Below are positions 45,057 through 54,724 of a stretch of DNA of 58,341 bases, in pieces (position 1 is the stretch's first letter; each line of letters opens with the position of its first letter). Location: contig NW_020169316.1 of assembly GCF_000988165.1 (NCBI RefSeq), positions 1 through 58,341 on the forward strand, read 5' to 3'. The notes beneath the pieces were generated by a model. That model was not told the origin of the DNA, searched no databases, and was given only the letters and a program-made list of their open reading frames with translations. A program made the position numbers and the translations under genes. The stretch is from Vairimorpha ceranae (lineage: Eukaryota > Microsporidia > Nosematidae).

Positions 45057-46151
45057 TTATTTCGCTTTAAATGTAACAAATATAGAACTACCACTTCTAC
45101 TCTTATCAATAATATTATAAGCACTACCTTCATCAATAAACATACAACTATCTCTATCAAGCTTATAAAATTCATTATTTAATGTAATTTCTATGGTTCC
45201 TTTTAATAAAAATATAGTAAATGGATTATCTGCCGTTTCTTGTAGAATTGAAGCACCAGGATTTAAAAACAATATTCCGGATTCAAGACACTTTTTTGTA
45301 ATAAGCGGCTCTAATTTACTTTTGCCTTGGAAAAAGGATGAAATTTTAGTCATGCCGTATATTTTATTATTTTTGCCCATTAAAAGTTCTCCTTTATAAT
45401 TTTCTATTTCTACATCAGAACTTTTTCTATTCTTTTTCAATTTATCAATACTTTTTTCTTTTAGTGTTTTCTTCTCGTCCTTTTTTTTATCTTCAATTTT
45501 TTTCTTTTCGTATTTAAGTTTTTTTTCAAGACTTTTTATCTTTTCTTCGTCTGATTTATTCTCCTTATTAATGTTTACTTTTTCCTTTTTATTCTTTTTT
45601 ATTTTTTTATCTTGTTTATTTTTTTGCATAACCCCGCTTGTGTTTGTTTCTAAAATTTCATTTGTACCTTCTTCTTGATGATTGTTTTCAAACCCTGAAG
45701 TGTTTGAGACATTTGACATTTTGTTTACAGCGTTGTGAGAAAGGCTCTCTCTGATGTTATTAATATCAAAAAGCGTATCTTCTGAATCGTTATCAGATGG
45801 AACCGGGTTTTTATTAGGTTGATTGTACTCACCTGTTGTTTTACTACCATCAGTAGAAATATCCATTACCTCGTTAATTACACTTGATTCTAAACTTTCA
45901 ACTACAAACTTTTTATTTTTTTGTTTATCCTTTTTTATAAGATCTTGTGCTTCCTTTGGTATATTATTATCAACCTGTGTTATATTGCTATCGTCAATTA
46001 TATATTCTGCCATATTCCAATAATCATCAATATTTTCTAAATTGTCATCGTCTTTTTTTAAGTTTAAATCTACACCTGGATCAATTGTTTTTTTTCTAAA
46101 GCTGTTGGCAATTTTATTCTGTTTCGTGTAAGGTTTAAAATTTTTACGCAT
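45057..46151 (-). CDS. CENP-C/Mif2-like centromere protein
   Basis: A 364-residue protein. The C-terminal 110 residues form a cupin fold like the Mif2/CENP-C dimerisation domain: YGMTKISSFFQGKSKLEPLI … SGILFLNPGASILQETADNPFTIFLLKGTIEITLNN … FYKLDRDSCMFIDEG. The middle (about 170-260) is extremely Lys/Glu-rich. Near residue 43 the DDYWN stretch may be a remnant of the CENP-C motif (family ending R-Y-W); the arginine part is not clear. CENP-C links CENP-A nucleosomes to the outer kinetochore. CCC lies eight bases before the ATG. The cupin identification is good; the kinetochore role is inferred. Confidence 0.72.
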   Translation of the reverse strand: MRKNFKPYTKQNKIANSFRKKTIDPGVDLNLKKDDDNLENIDDYWNMAEYIIDDSNITQVDNNIPKEAQDLIKKDKQKNKKFVVESLESSVINEVMDISTDGSKTTGEYNQPNKNPVPSDNDSEDTLFDINNIRESLSHNAVNKMSNVSNTSGFENNHQEEGTNEILETNTSGVMQKNKQDKKIKKNKKEKVNINKENKSDEEKIKSLEKKLKYEKKKIEDKKKDEKKTLKEKSIDKLKKNRKSSDVEIENYKGELLMGKNNKIYGMTKISSFFQGKSKLEPLITKKCLESGILFLNPGASILQETADNPFTIFLLKGTIEITLNNEFYKLDRDSCMFIDEGSAYNIIDKSRSGSSIFVTFKAK

Positions 46152-47014
46152 TTACAAGGGCAAAAAAATAAAGAAACTATTAAAAAATGAATTGAATGTT
46201 CTAAAGGATCGTTTAAATTTATGATTTCTGGTAGAAAAAAGAGTTAGATACTTGTGATATAATTTACCATCTGCCAATTATTTTATTATAAATATTTATT
46301 TTTCCTATCAAAATTTTAGAAAATAAGAAAATAAATTTTGACTTCCGTTATTTTCAGTTCTGTAACGCTACAATCTTTATTTGAATCGCAAAGTAAAATT
46401 TGTTGGCGAAATTGTATGTGCTGTAATTTTTTATAAAGATAATTTAAAAAAATAAAAGTATTAATTAGTGATATTTAGAGGTTTTAATCCTAATTATTTG
46501 ATTTTTTAGTAAAATAAATTTAGCATTTTAAAAAGTAGTAGTTTTATTGTCAGAGAAAAAATAATGTAGTAGTGCTTGAAAATAAATAATCATTGTTTTT
46601 CTTAGATTTTTAAAGTAAAGTTAGTGCAATTTTTCCTTAAATAAATGTTTTATGTAATATCTTATATTTTAAGTTATTAGTTTATGCATTTTCTTATCTT
46701 TTAGATATAATGTCTAAGATAACAAACTTAGACCTTTTAATAAATTGTGTTTTCTCAAAGTTATACATTAAATATTTTTAACAAATAAATAAGTACAATA
46801 TTTTTTCAGAAATATTTTTTGTAATACAAAATATTGTAAAATAAAGTTTTAATTGCATTATTAACATTTTTAAATTTTTTTATAAATATGCTTATTGACA
46901 AATATATTTTAACTTTCTTACAGTAAATAGATGTTAGCATCTTGTAACTGTGAATTTCCAGCACAAAGAAATAACACATATACGCTCTGAAAATTAAATT
47001 TTTAAAATTTTTAT
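46152..47014. other. intergenic, about 860 bp, with two small structures
   Basis: Between the CENP-C-like gene and the 3' end of the 500-residue protein. A GC-richer patch at about 46338-46430 contains GACTTCCGTTATTTTCAG and TGTTGGCGAAATTG but no frame. A perfect 7-bp hairpin lies at 46712-46733 (GTCTAAG, 8-base loop, CTTAGAC), overlapping a second possible stem with TTATCTTTTAGA upstream (46694-46705); only one can form at a time. The frame at 46806-47033 has no coding character. Confidence 0.4.
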
Positions 47015-48517
47015 TTACAATTGTTGGTAGCAATATTGTGCAATCGTATAAAAAGCCAATTCTAATAGGTTTATATCATACTTTACATTTTCTATACACG
47101 TACAAAAAGCAATATTCTGGTTGTCTTTTTCTTTACTACATTCTTTTAACAGTTTTACAATTTTTCCATTTAGATAAATCTTATTTTTTTCTTGATGAAC
47201 TTTCTCAAAAATTGCATCAATATCCTTAAGACTTCCTAGATTAGTTAAAATACTGCGTATTTTGTTGTATTTCGAGTGAAACAATGATACCAGATTTTTT
47301 TTTACATTATGTTCTTTTTTTTGAATAAATTTATCAACATAATGTTTATAAGCGTACACAAGTGCTGTAAACGATGTTAATAATTTTTTGTCAAACTCAA
47401 AAAGCTTACAAGCAATACCAAATCTTCTTTTATATTTAAGCAGCTTTTCATCTGTTACGCTAAATACATGATAGTCGGGAATATAGTAAAAAAACATATT
47501 ATCTGAAAAATGTGAAGAAGTTTTTGCTTCATCACTTTCTTGTTCAGGTACAGAACTAGCTTCTCCAGGTAAAATTGCAATTTCCATGTTAGAAGCTGTT
47601 TCAACATTATCATCCAAGTTGGTTTTAGATAGTTCAGTAAAATGTAATAAAAAATTAATATCAGAAGACTCAGACGAATTAAAATAGGATTCTCGTAGAG
47701 AAACGTTACCAATTAAAAATTTAGGTTTGTCGATATTCATAAATGAGGAACTTGATGCAATTTCACTAGTATTAACGAAACTGTCAATTTGTTCTTTCTT
47801 ATTTTTTCCTTTCGTTTTTTTCACTTGAAGCCTTTTTTTACGATAGTTACTTTCACTAGATGAACTTGATTGTAACACCAAAGATTGGCAAGAATTTGAA
47901 ATCATTTTTTGTTTTCCTTTTTTTCTTGACAAATCTGAACAACTTTCTTCTTTAACTTCGTAATCTGATAATTTTCTTAGATCAAATAAATCTTCATCTG
48001 TTTCTTCTACATCCGAATATATAATTGTTGATTCAATAGGTAAATCCAATGTGTGCCCTTCGTTAATGTTACCCAAAGATAAGCTTTTATTCTTACCGAA
48101 ACGTTTCCGATATATTTGCGGCTCAATTCCTCCAAGTGTATTTAGTCCTTCATAGTATGAAATTGTTTTAGGAATATTGGCTACTGTACTAGCTCGTCTA
48201 ATACAACTTTTATCTTTTTTCACATCAAATGTATCATCGAATGTTATTGGATAATCCAATGCACTCATAGAACTGGATTTAACTAAATTATAATTGGGTC
48301 CAGGATGTTGTTTTATATGAAACAAAAGCTCCAACTTCTCTACAGAATTTTTTACAATATTAGGTGTTATTCCTAAATCAAGGCAAGAGTTAATGCGACT
48401 CGTATGTTCTACTTCATGTATATTATGAAGGTATTCAGAGCTAACGTGGCTTGTTCGACTACGATGTTGTTGATTTTCTGAAGAAACAATATGGCCAATT
48501 AACAAACAAACGAACAT
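47015..48517 (-). CDS. predicted secreted protein, 500 aa, unknown
   Basis: Not recognised. The N-terminus MFVCLLIGHIVSS looks like a short signal peptide. Residues 15-330 are Ser/Glu/Asp-rich and low in order, with several basic clusters (RKKGKQKM, YRKKRLQVKKTKGKNKKEQ) and serine runs that look like phosphorylation sites. Residues 340-500 form a more regular helical domain with scattered cysteines (NIAFCTCIENVKYDINLL). No transmembrane span after the signal. It might be a secreted or spore-surface protein, or, if the signal call is wrong, a nuclear one. The sense strand has TCC just before the ATG. Confidence 0.72.
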   Translation of the reverse strand: MFVCLLIGHIVSSENQQHRSRTSHVSSEYLHNIHEVEHTSRINSCLDLGITPNIVKNSVEKLELLFHIKQHPGPNYNLVKSSSMSALDYPITFDDTFDVKKDKSCIRRASTVANIPKTISYYEGLNTLGGIEPQIYRKRFGKNKSLSLGNINEGHTLDLPIESTIIYSDVEETDEDLFDLRKLSDYEVKEESCSDLSRKKGKQKMISNSCQSLVLQSSSSSESNYRKKRLQVKKTKGKNKKEQIDSFVNTSEIASSSSFMNIDKPKFLIGNVSLRESYFNSSESSDINFLLHFTELSKTNLDDNVETASNMEIAILPGEASSVPEQESDEAKTSSHFSDNMFFYYIPDYHVFSVTDEKLLKYKRRFGIACKLFEFDKKLLTSFTALVYAYKHYVDKFIQKKEHNVKKNLVSLFHSKYNKIRSILTNLGSLKDIDAIFEKVHQEKNKIYLNGKIVKLLKECSKEKDNQNIAFCTCIENVKYDINLLELAFYTIAQYCYQQL

Positions 48518-48811
48518 TAGGATTAAAAAATTAAATTTTTATCAAAATTCACAAATCATTGTAAACAATGTAAATCAATTTACATTGTGTTAAATAAGTT
48601 TATAACAATTAAGTAAATATTTGTTTGTTTAAGTAAATAAAAAAACAATAAATAATTATTGCTCATCTAATTATGTGTAAATAATCAAAGAATACGATAA
48701 GTGATAAATTAAAACTTTAAATATAAATTATTTATATTTCGTTTTCATTTAAATGTACAAAAAAAAGTTTTTTAAACAAATTTTTGATAATTTTGTAGAT
48801 TTTACCCCCGT
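48518..48811. promoter_or_regulatory. divergent intergenic, secreted protein and PSP1 gene
   Basis: A 294-base divergent spacer. Near 48545-48595 the sequence AATCATTGTAAACAATGTAA with CAATTTACATTGTG forms inverted ATTGTAAA/TTTACAAT-type repeats. CCCCC stands two bases before the PSP1 ATG (48804-48808 region). No other gene seen. Confidence 0.45.
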
Positions 48812-49486
48812 ATGAAGCAATATGATAATTGGTCTTCTCCTTTTTTGAATAGTCTATGGGCAGATACTACAGAATCCTTTACTGAGCCAAATGAAGATTG
48901 GAGGATAGTAGGAACAAATCCGTTTAAGAGGCGATCGAAATCAGTAAGTGATATTGCTGTTACCACACCTTGTAAACCATCAGATTTATTTTACGTTATA
49001 GAGTTTGGCAGTAAAAGACTAGACTTGGCTTACATGGACTCAAAAATTTCTTATCAGAAAAATTCGCACGTTATTTTAGAAGCCGATCGCGGCGAGGATT
49101 GTGGAGTTATTATAGGCACTACAAGTAAAGTAGAGTTTGATAAGTTACTCTTAAGACATGAAAATATTTTGAATGAGATAAGTCCAAAACGTATACATAG
49201 ACTTGCAACGGATGAGGATACAAGGATATTACCAAATAAGAAACAATTAGAAGAGCAGGCATTAATTTTTTGTATGAACAAAGTAAAAGAAAAAGGACTA
49301 AAAATGATTGTTGTAGATTGTGAATATCAATGGGATCTTAATAAAATAATATTTTATTTTGATAGTAAAGATAGAATAGATTTTAGAGAACTTGTAACAG
49401 AGTTATATAAAATATATAAAAAAAGAATATGGATGTGTAGTATTGAAAAAAGTAAAAACAGACACCTAAGAGAATTAGTCAGTTAG
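48812..49486 (+). CDS. PSP1 C-terminal-domain protein
   Basis: A 224-residue protein. The C-terminal 110 residues match the PSP1 domain: EEQALIFCMNKVKEKGLKMIVVDCEYQWDLNKIIFYFDSKDRIDFRELVTELYKIYKKRIWM, compared with the family pattern A..C.....GL.M.VVDAEYQFD..KL.FYF....RVDFRELV..L...F..RI. The FGSKRLDLAY and CGVIIG elements before it also fit. In trypanosomatids, bacteria and fungi PSP1 proteins are tied to polysomes or to ribosome-linked signalling, so a translation-related role is inferred. The first 60 residues are free of domain signals. CCCCC precedes the ATG. Confidence 0.85.
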   Translation: MKQYDNWSSPFLNSLWADTTESFTEPNEDWRIVGTNPFKRRSKSVSDIAVTTPCKPSDLFYVIEFGSKRLDLAYMDSKISYQKNSHVILEADRGEDCGVIIGTTSKVEFDKLLLRHENILNEISPKRIHRLATDEDTRILPNKKQLEEQALIFCMNKVKEKGLKMIVVDCEYQWDLNKIIFYFDSKDRIDFRELVTELYKIYKKRIWMCSIEKSKNRHLRELVS

Positions 49487-50357
49487 AAATAAATTGTAAA
49501 TTAATTTATTATAGTTAGTTATTTTTATGGTTTTAATAAAATGATATAAATTTGGGATGTGTAAAAATTTAGCAGATTATAATATAAAGAATTTTTTTAA
49601 ATTTATTTTTTGACGTATAAAAAAAAATATTTTTTGTTATAACTTTTTATATTACTGCTGTAGTAAATAAAAATAATTTTTTTTTTTAAACTGTAATTTT
49701 TTTTAATTACTAAAAAGATAATGTATTGGATTGCAAAAAAATAAAATGCTGAGAATCATATACAATTGTAATCATTTTAAAAAATAAATACGAAATTATT
49801 CAAAGAACTAAAGAAAACACTACGTCTTTGACATTTTTGTATTTGTGACTAATAAAAAATACAAGGAAGCAAGTGTAATTTCAGTCATATTAAGCAACCT
49901 TACTTTCTTATTATTTTAAGAAACAAATTTTTGTATATTTTATATAAATAAAATTTTTTAATAAAGGAGTAAGAAAAATGCGGAAAGTATGAAAAAACAA
50001 AAAAGCTACAGATACAATAAAATTGTAGACAAAACTTGTTGTAGCCATTAGATGAAGCTTTATTACTTGGTGCTAAGACAAAGAACCTGATTGGCTACTG
50101 AAACTTTAAAAATATTTTCTTAAATTAGGGAAAGGAAAAATCGAATAAAAACAATGAAAAAACTTGTTTTTATAATTAGAAAGTTGTCCAAAGGATTGGT
50201 TTATTTAAGGTTACTTTGCATCAGAACGCATTTAAATTATTATGTCAGCGAGTTTTATAAAATTTAGACACAAAAAACACTTTATAGAATAATTAATTTA
50301 ATAGCAAACACTAAATTATCGCTAAGTTAGTAAATAAAAATTACATTTTTGGAAAAG
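49487..50357. other. intergenic, about 870 bp, with alternative stem pairing
   Basis: Mostly AT-rich. A GC-richer section, about 49990-50110, contains three matching short elements: GCTACA (50005-50010), TGTAGCC (50040-50046) and TGGCTAC (50092-50098). The middle one can pair with either neighbour (6 or 7 base pairs), so two exclusive folds are possible. No reading frame. No promoter motif assigned. Confidence 0.4.
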
Positions 50358-52019
50358 TTAAAAGAAACTTCCTAATTCCTCAACGTAATTTTCCAAATTA
50401 TCGGGATCATCAATTCCCAACTCTTGAAACATTATCCTTGCATTTTCTTTGTCAAAAGAAACATCCTTTCCTCCTATGCTGCATTTAACGTTTAAATTAG
50501 TTAGTAGTGATATACTTTGAAATAATTGTAATAACGTTTCTTCACCTGACGAAATTATAGACTGCCGATTTTTAACTAAGTTGCGGTAAAAACCTTTTAA
50601 AGTCATGTTATTATGACCTAAATATAAATTAGAAAACTCTTGTATATTATTTAATAATTCAATATGTACAAGTTTTTTCTTTTTATAATTTTTAAAATAC
50701 TTCTCAGCTTTATAATAAATAAGAATGTATAGCAAATTATTAACTTCCTCACACATAGGCGTCATCATGAAATGAATCTTAGAAAGTTTCGCTTTAATAG
50801 GCAATATATCAATGCTATTCGTATCTTTTGTAAGAGAAATGATTTCTTCAACGTCTAAAATATTATAATGGCCTAATAAATGCATTAATATAATATGTGA
50901 AGCAGAATTCGGGTTATCACAAATTTTATATAAAAAAGAAATTAGCAGAATTTCATCTTTAAGTTTATGAAAAATAATTTTGTATTTAGCAATATCAATA
51001 TGTTTTGCCTTTGTATACAAATTCCAAATCTCAATGCAATCGTTGTATATTTTTTCAGAGATGCTTATGTATTGACAATTTTCCTCGGGCTCTGAAGGAT
51101 TTTTATTAAAATAAAAAAATCGCATATTTAAGGTGTTAAAATATATAGCCTCTTTTAGATATACAATTCTAAAAAAATTCTTTTCAAAATTTTTAAACAA
51201 AACTTGTCTAGATTTTTTTTTCTTAGCACTGTTGACATCATTTAATAATTTAGGATGTAACAGAAAATCAGAAAATGTAAAGATTTTAGTAATTGCAGCG
51301 CATACATCTGTACTGTTACCACTCTTACCGACATCTTTATGAATTTTTACTAATTCATTTGTATATCGTTCCTTTATAGTACTTAAATTGCTAACGTCAA
51401 TTTTTAAAAAAAACATTAAATTTCTTAATTTTAAAGGAAAAAAAATTTTCATCTTGTCTTTTTCTTCAAAGCATCTAATAGTTCCGCTAATATTTTGGCC
51501 TTCAGATGACAAGCAGAGGTTAATATTTATCATTTTGTCTCTAGAAAAACATAAACAAAGCTCTTTAATTTGTCTTTGTTTGTCATCATCATAATGTTTA
51601 ACAACAAAGCTTGATTCAACCTCATTATAAAAAAAATTTCTAAGATTCAACTTGACATCTTCTTTAGATGTAAAAATACAAAGCCTATGAAAAACTATTA
51701 ATCCCTGCGGTTCATCAGAAATGTTTAAAAGATAATTATCACAAATTTCTTGAATTGCTTCATCTGCTGTATTATATTCAGCATCACCACCTTTGATAAT
51801 AAATAAGCCGCCTCCACCTCTTCTATTTATTTCATTTTCTTTAAAAATAATCTTTTTTTCATAAACATAATATGTTTTTAAGTAATGTACTTTTTCCGAA
51901 TCAACCAAAAAATAGTCTTTATCCATAATCTTCTGTTTGACACTATCTAATAAATTGTTATATACGTCATTACTAGATTTTAAACAAGTAAAAAATAATA
52001 CTAGCAACTCAAGTCTCAT
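50358..52019 (-). CDS. predicted secreted protein, 553 aa, unknown family
   Basis: A 553-residue protein beginning MRLELLVLFFTCLKSSND, a convincing signal peptide. The rest is mixed helix and strand with about ten cysteines and no membrane span; a glycine run (RRGGGGLFII, about 68-77) stands out. I do not recognise the family. A second, decayed copy lies 3 kb away at 53255-56400, so the gene belongs to a small family that has been duplicated locally, as is common for secreted proteins of microsporidia at the host interface. CCC lies 11 bases before the ATG (52031-52033). The product may be secreted, ER-resident or on the spore surface; nothing in the sequence decides it. Confidence 0.8.
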   Translation of the reverse strand: MRLELLVLFFTCLKSSNDVYNNLLDSVKQKIMDKDYFLVDSEKVHYLKTYYVYEKKIIFKENEINRRGGGGLFIIKGGDAEYNTADEAIQEICDNYLLNISDEPQGLIVFHRLCIFTSKEDVKLNLRNFFYNEVESSFVVKHYDDDKQRQIKELCLCFSRDKMININLCLSSEGQNISGTIRCFEEKDKMKIFFPLKLRNLMFFLKIDVSNLSTIKERYTNELVKIHKDVGKSGNSTDVCAAITKIFTFSDFLLHPKLLNDVNSAKKKKSRQVLFKNFEKNFFRIVYLKEAIYFNTLNMRFFYFNKNPSEPEENCQYISISEKIYNDCIEIWNLYTKAKHIDIAKYKIIFHKLKDEILLISFLYKICDNPNSASHIILMHLLGHYNILDVEEIISLTKDTNSIDILPIKAKLSKIHFMMTPMCEEVNNLLYILIYYKAEKYFKNYKKKKLVHIELLNNIQEFSNLYLGHNNMTLKGFYRNLVKNRQSIISSGEETLLQLFQSISLLTNLNVKCSIGGKDVSFDKENARIMFQELGIDDPDNLENYVEELGSFF

Positions 52020-52274
52020 AAAACTATTAAGGGACCGGAAAAAATAAATTATATATAGCCTAAAATTAATTTAAAAATTTATATCTGCAATTTAATTTAA
52101 GTTTTAAAAATATTAATATAATTTTATAAATAAGATAATAAATATATATTTTTAGATAAATTAAAATTAATAAACGATTATCACAATAAATAGATTGTAA
52201 ATTAAGAATATATAAATATAATTTTATAAATAAAATAATTAATATATATTTTTAGATAAATTAAAATTAATAAA
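52020..52274. repeat. direct repeat of 65 bp, 100-bp period
   Basis: Two near-identical copies of a 65-base AT-rich unit lie at 52115-52179 and 52215-52279 (both start AATATAATTTTATAAATAA and end TAATAAACGATT). They sit just next to the LTR-like repeat that starts near 52275, and a fragment like their end (TTTATAAACGATCACC) recurs at 52395. Probably part of the same old element. Confidence 0.6.
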
Positions 52275-52408
52275 CGATTTAAACTCTGATTCGTGTGTAA
52301 TCTGAAAAAGTTGTGTGTGCTTAGAAATAATCTAACGAACTGGCGCTTCTCCAATAAGAATTAATCAATAAACAATTAAATTATTTTTATATATTTATAA
52401 ACGATCAC
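52275..52408 (-). mobile_element. LTR-like repeat, copy A (probable solo LTR)
   Basis: About 130 bases that match 57510-57645 in the same orientation (for example CCAATAAGAATTAATCAATA against CCAATAAGAATTAAATCAATA, and AATCTGAAA near the other end). On the minus strand it starts with TG. The other copy lies just downstream of a Ty3/gypsy integrase, so this one is best read as a solo LTR or LTR fragment. Identity is roughly four in five by eye. Confidence 0.55.
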
Positions 52409-52450
52409 CAAAATAAATTACATATTTAAAATGTAAAATATTTTTAAATG

Positions 52451-53178
52451 TTGGGAGTCTAGCTTGTACCCAGCCCACAGTCGTGAATAGTGTTATTCCT
52501 TTCAAATTTTAAAAAATTTATGTTTAAAACTTTACGAATTCCTGCCTTAAAAAGACATATAAAAAGTGTTCTTACACAAATTCAAACCTTAAAATTTTTG
52601 CAATGTAACACGCCAATGCCCATTGTGTCATTTGCTATGTATATTCCTACAAAAATTTTAAAAAATTATTATACAAGAAGAGGTGTGTTAAGTAAGATTA
52701 ATTCTAAAGGATTCCAATTCTGCAATATATAATAACAAACAAAATTATATTTTTTATTTGATCTATTTTTTCATTTCGTAACTATACTAAAAAATCTTAC
52801 CTGGAAATGGTGTCATATTGTTCATGGTGATAGAATTGAGATAGTATATATAACTAACGTAATAAAAAAAAAGTATAAATGGTATTTGTTTAAATAGATT
52901 AAAAATGTCATTATGTATCTTCTTTTTTGCATCTTTTAAAAGATCTTATTAAATTTTACCTAAATATAAAATTTAATTAAATCAAAATTGCTATACAAAA
53001 GTTTTTAGACTTTAGATACAGCAATACTTATATAAAAACATTTAAAATTTTATTACACAACTTAATTTATTTGTGAGCCTTGTAAACTAGAATGCCTTTA
53101 AAGCTTATTTGCGATAAAAAAGATTTCCAAGATTTGAACTTTGCACGACTGTAGTTCGAGTTCGAGCTGGGCCCGCAA
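52451..53178. mobile_element. possible inverted-repeat element, about 730 bp
   Basis: The ends are related in inverse orientation: left 52451-52494 (TTGGGAGTCTAGCTTGTACC … CACAGTCGTGAATAG) and right 53137-53178, whose complement reads TTGCGGGCCCAGCTCGAAC … TACAGTCGTGCAAAG. The ten-base core ACAGTCGTG is shared exactly. The interior has an 80-codon frame at 52490-52732 of unknown meaning and otherwise AT-rich sequence. No clear target duplication. It could be a decayed MITE or DNA transposon remnant. Confidence 0.4.
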
Positions 53179-53254
53179 AATTTAATAAAAAACGTCACTT
53201 TATTGTGAAATTGGTGGGTATTTAATTTACAGATCAAAAAAAGTTATAAGATTT

Positions 53255-53650
53255 TTTTCAATCTTTTAACGTAATTTTCCAAATAATCAAGATCATCAAT
53301 TTATAACTTATTACGCGTTTTTTCAAAATAAAAACAGTGTTCCCCTATTCTGTATTTAACGCTTAAATTAGTGAGTAGTGCACACTTTAAAAAAATGTGA
53401 CAATGATTCTCATCCTAACAAGGTTATAAATTGTAAATTCTCAATTTAGATGCTATAAAAGTCATACAACATTTATAATTCGTACCTAAATATAAAGTAG
53501 AAAATTTTTGTATATCATTAAAAAATTCAATATTAATAATATTATTTTTTATAATTATTAAAACACTCCTCAGCTTTTTTATAAATAAGAATGTATAACA
53601 GATTATTAACTTTTTTACTGTCAGGTTTACCATTAAATGAATCTTAGACA
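53255..53650 (-). pseudogene. decayed copy of the 553-aa secreted protein, C-terminal part
   Basis: Matches the 3' part of the gene at 50358-52019 (parent about 50370-50790) with many stops and indels. Landmarks: AACGTAATTTTCCAAAT, ATTTAACGCTTAAATTAGTGAGTAGTG and ATAAATAAGAATGTATA all have counterparts in the parent. Even the protein reading keeps SKIHLM (parent SKIHFM) and FSTLYLG (parent FSNLYLG). The frame is broken, so no functional product is expected. The copy is interrupted at about 53650 by unrelated DNA and resumes near 54040. Confidence 0.85.
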
Positions 53651-54040
53651 TTTATTTTCAAGTAAAAAATAATTGTGTGGTATTATACCACCTTTTGTTT
53701 AACTTTTCATTTGTTTACGTTTATTTTTTGGTTGATTAATTATTAAATTTATATTTGTTTACATTTAATTTAATAATTTTATTAATGAATAAATTAACTG
53801 TTAAATTAAAATTTAACTATAAATAAAGTTTTAACTTATCAAAAAAAAAGAAATAGATTCGGACAAATGTGACCAACACTACAAATAACAAATAAAACGA
53901 CAAAGCGTCAGAACAAAAGGGCTTTTTTATAAATAATTTGTTAGAATTATACTTTAGGCAGGGTTGGCTACCCTTCAAATGTGCCAAGTTGTAAAAAAAT
54001 AAATATTTGCAGTCGTTTATTGTCATTTATATCTTGCGTA
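53651..54040. mobile_element. insertion of unknown type within the pseudogene
   Basis: About 390 bases that replace about 75 bases of the parent gene. No similarity to the parent and no matching terminal repeats that I can see. It contains a hairpin-like piece near 53957-53985 (GGCAGGGTTGGCTACCC … TGCC). A 69-codon frame on the minus strand (53817-54026) shows no recognisable motif. Boundaries are good to about 15 bases. Confidence 0.45.
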
Positions 54041-54501
54041 ATAAAAAATTTCACTCACGTCTAAAGTACTATGATGGCCTATTATTACATAAATATAAGA
54101 TATGAAGCAGAACCAGAAGGTTCACAAATTTTATAATAAATGATTTAGCAAATTTTCATTAATTTTTCAATTTAGCAAAATCAAAATCTTTTGGTTTCAT
54201 ATATAATTTCTAAATTTCAATGCATTCTTGGTATGTTTCTTCATAAATGTGCTGACAACTTCCCTCAATCTTTACGAGATAATTATCACAAAATGATAAA
54301 ATGGTGTACTTAAGGGTTTTAAAAATACAACCATTTTTATTATTAGAACGCTAAAGAATTTTTCTTCAAAGTTATCTAACAAAATCGCTTAAGTAGTTTT
54401 TTCTTAGTATCTCTCATGCCATTTTACAATTTAATGAGTGGCGCAAAACAAAAAAACACAAAAGTTTTAATAATTAAAGCATATATTTATATTGTTATTT
54501 T
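54041..54501 (-). pseudogene. decayed copy of the 553-aa secreted protein, middle part
   Basis: Continues the duplicate after the insertion (parent about 50840-51330). Landmarks: CACGTCTAAAGTACTATGATGGCC against CAACGTCTAAAATATTATAATGGCC (each within one line of the parent), GAAGCAGAACCAGAAGG against GAAGCAGAATTCGGG, and TTCAATGCATTCTTGGTATG. The copy runs right up to the left terminal repeat of the Merlin element at 54502, which shows that the element was inserted into it. Confidence 0.85.
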
Positions 54502-54724
54502 GGGTCTTCTCCACGAATTTGCTTACCTTTTTTTTCAACCCAGAAATAGGGGCTAAAAAAAACAAAAAAAGGATAATAAGTCAACAAGAAACCAGCGTCA
54601 ACAAGAAACCAGCAGGCACAACAAACTAGTGTTCAAATTCGAAAAAGTTAAGCAACCATCCCGACATTTTTGTATAAATCGAGTGCACTTAAAAAACCGA
54701 TGTTGTTGTTTTTAATCCAAAAAA

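Noticed and set aside
46806..47033. 75-codon frame downstream of the 500-aa gene
   Set aside because: It overlaps the end of that gene and shows random composition with no motif.
52490..52732. 80-codon frame inside the possible inverted-repeat element
   Set aside because: No family match and no start motif; kept only as content of the element.
52796..52804. CTTACCTGG resembling the U1 snRNA 5' end
   Set aside because: Only nine bases match, nothing downstream fits U1, and it lies in a transposon-rich area.
53424..53651. 75-codon minus-strand frame
   Set aside because: It is a surviving piece of the decayed copy of the 553-aa gene, not a gene of its own.
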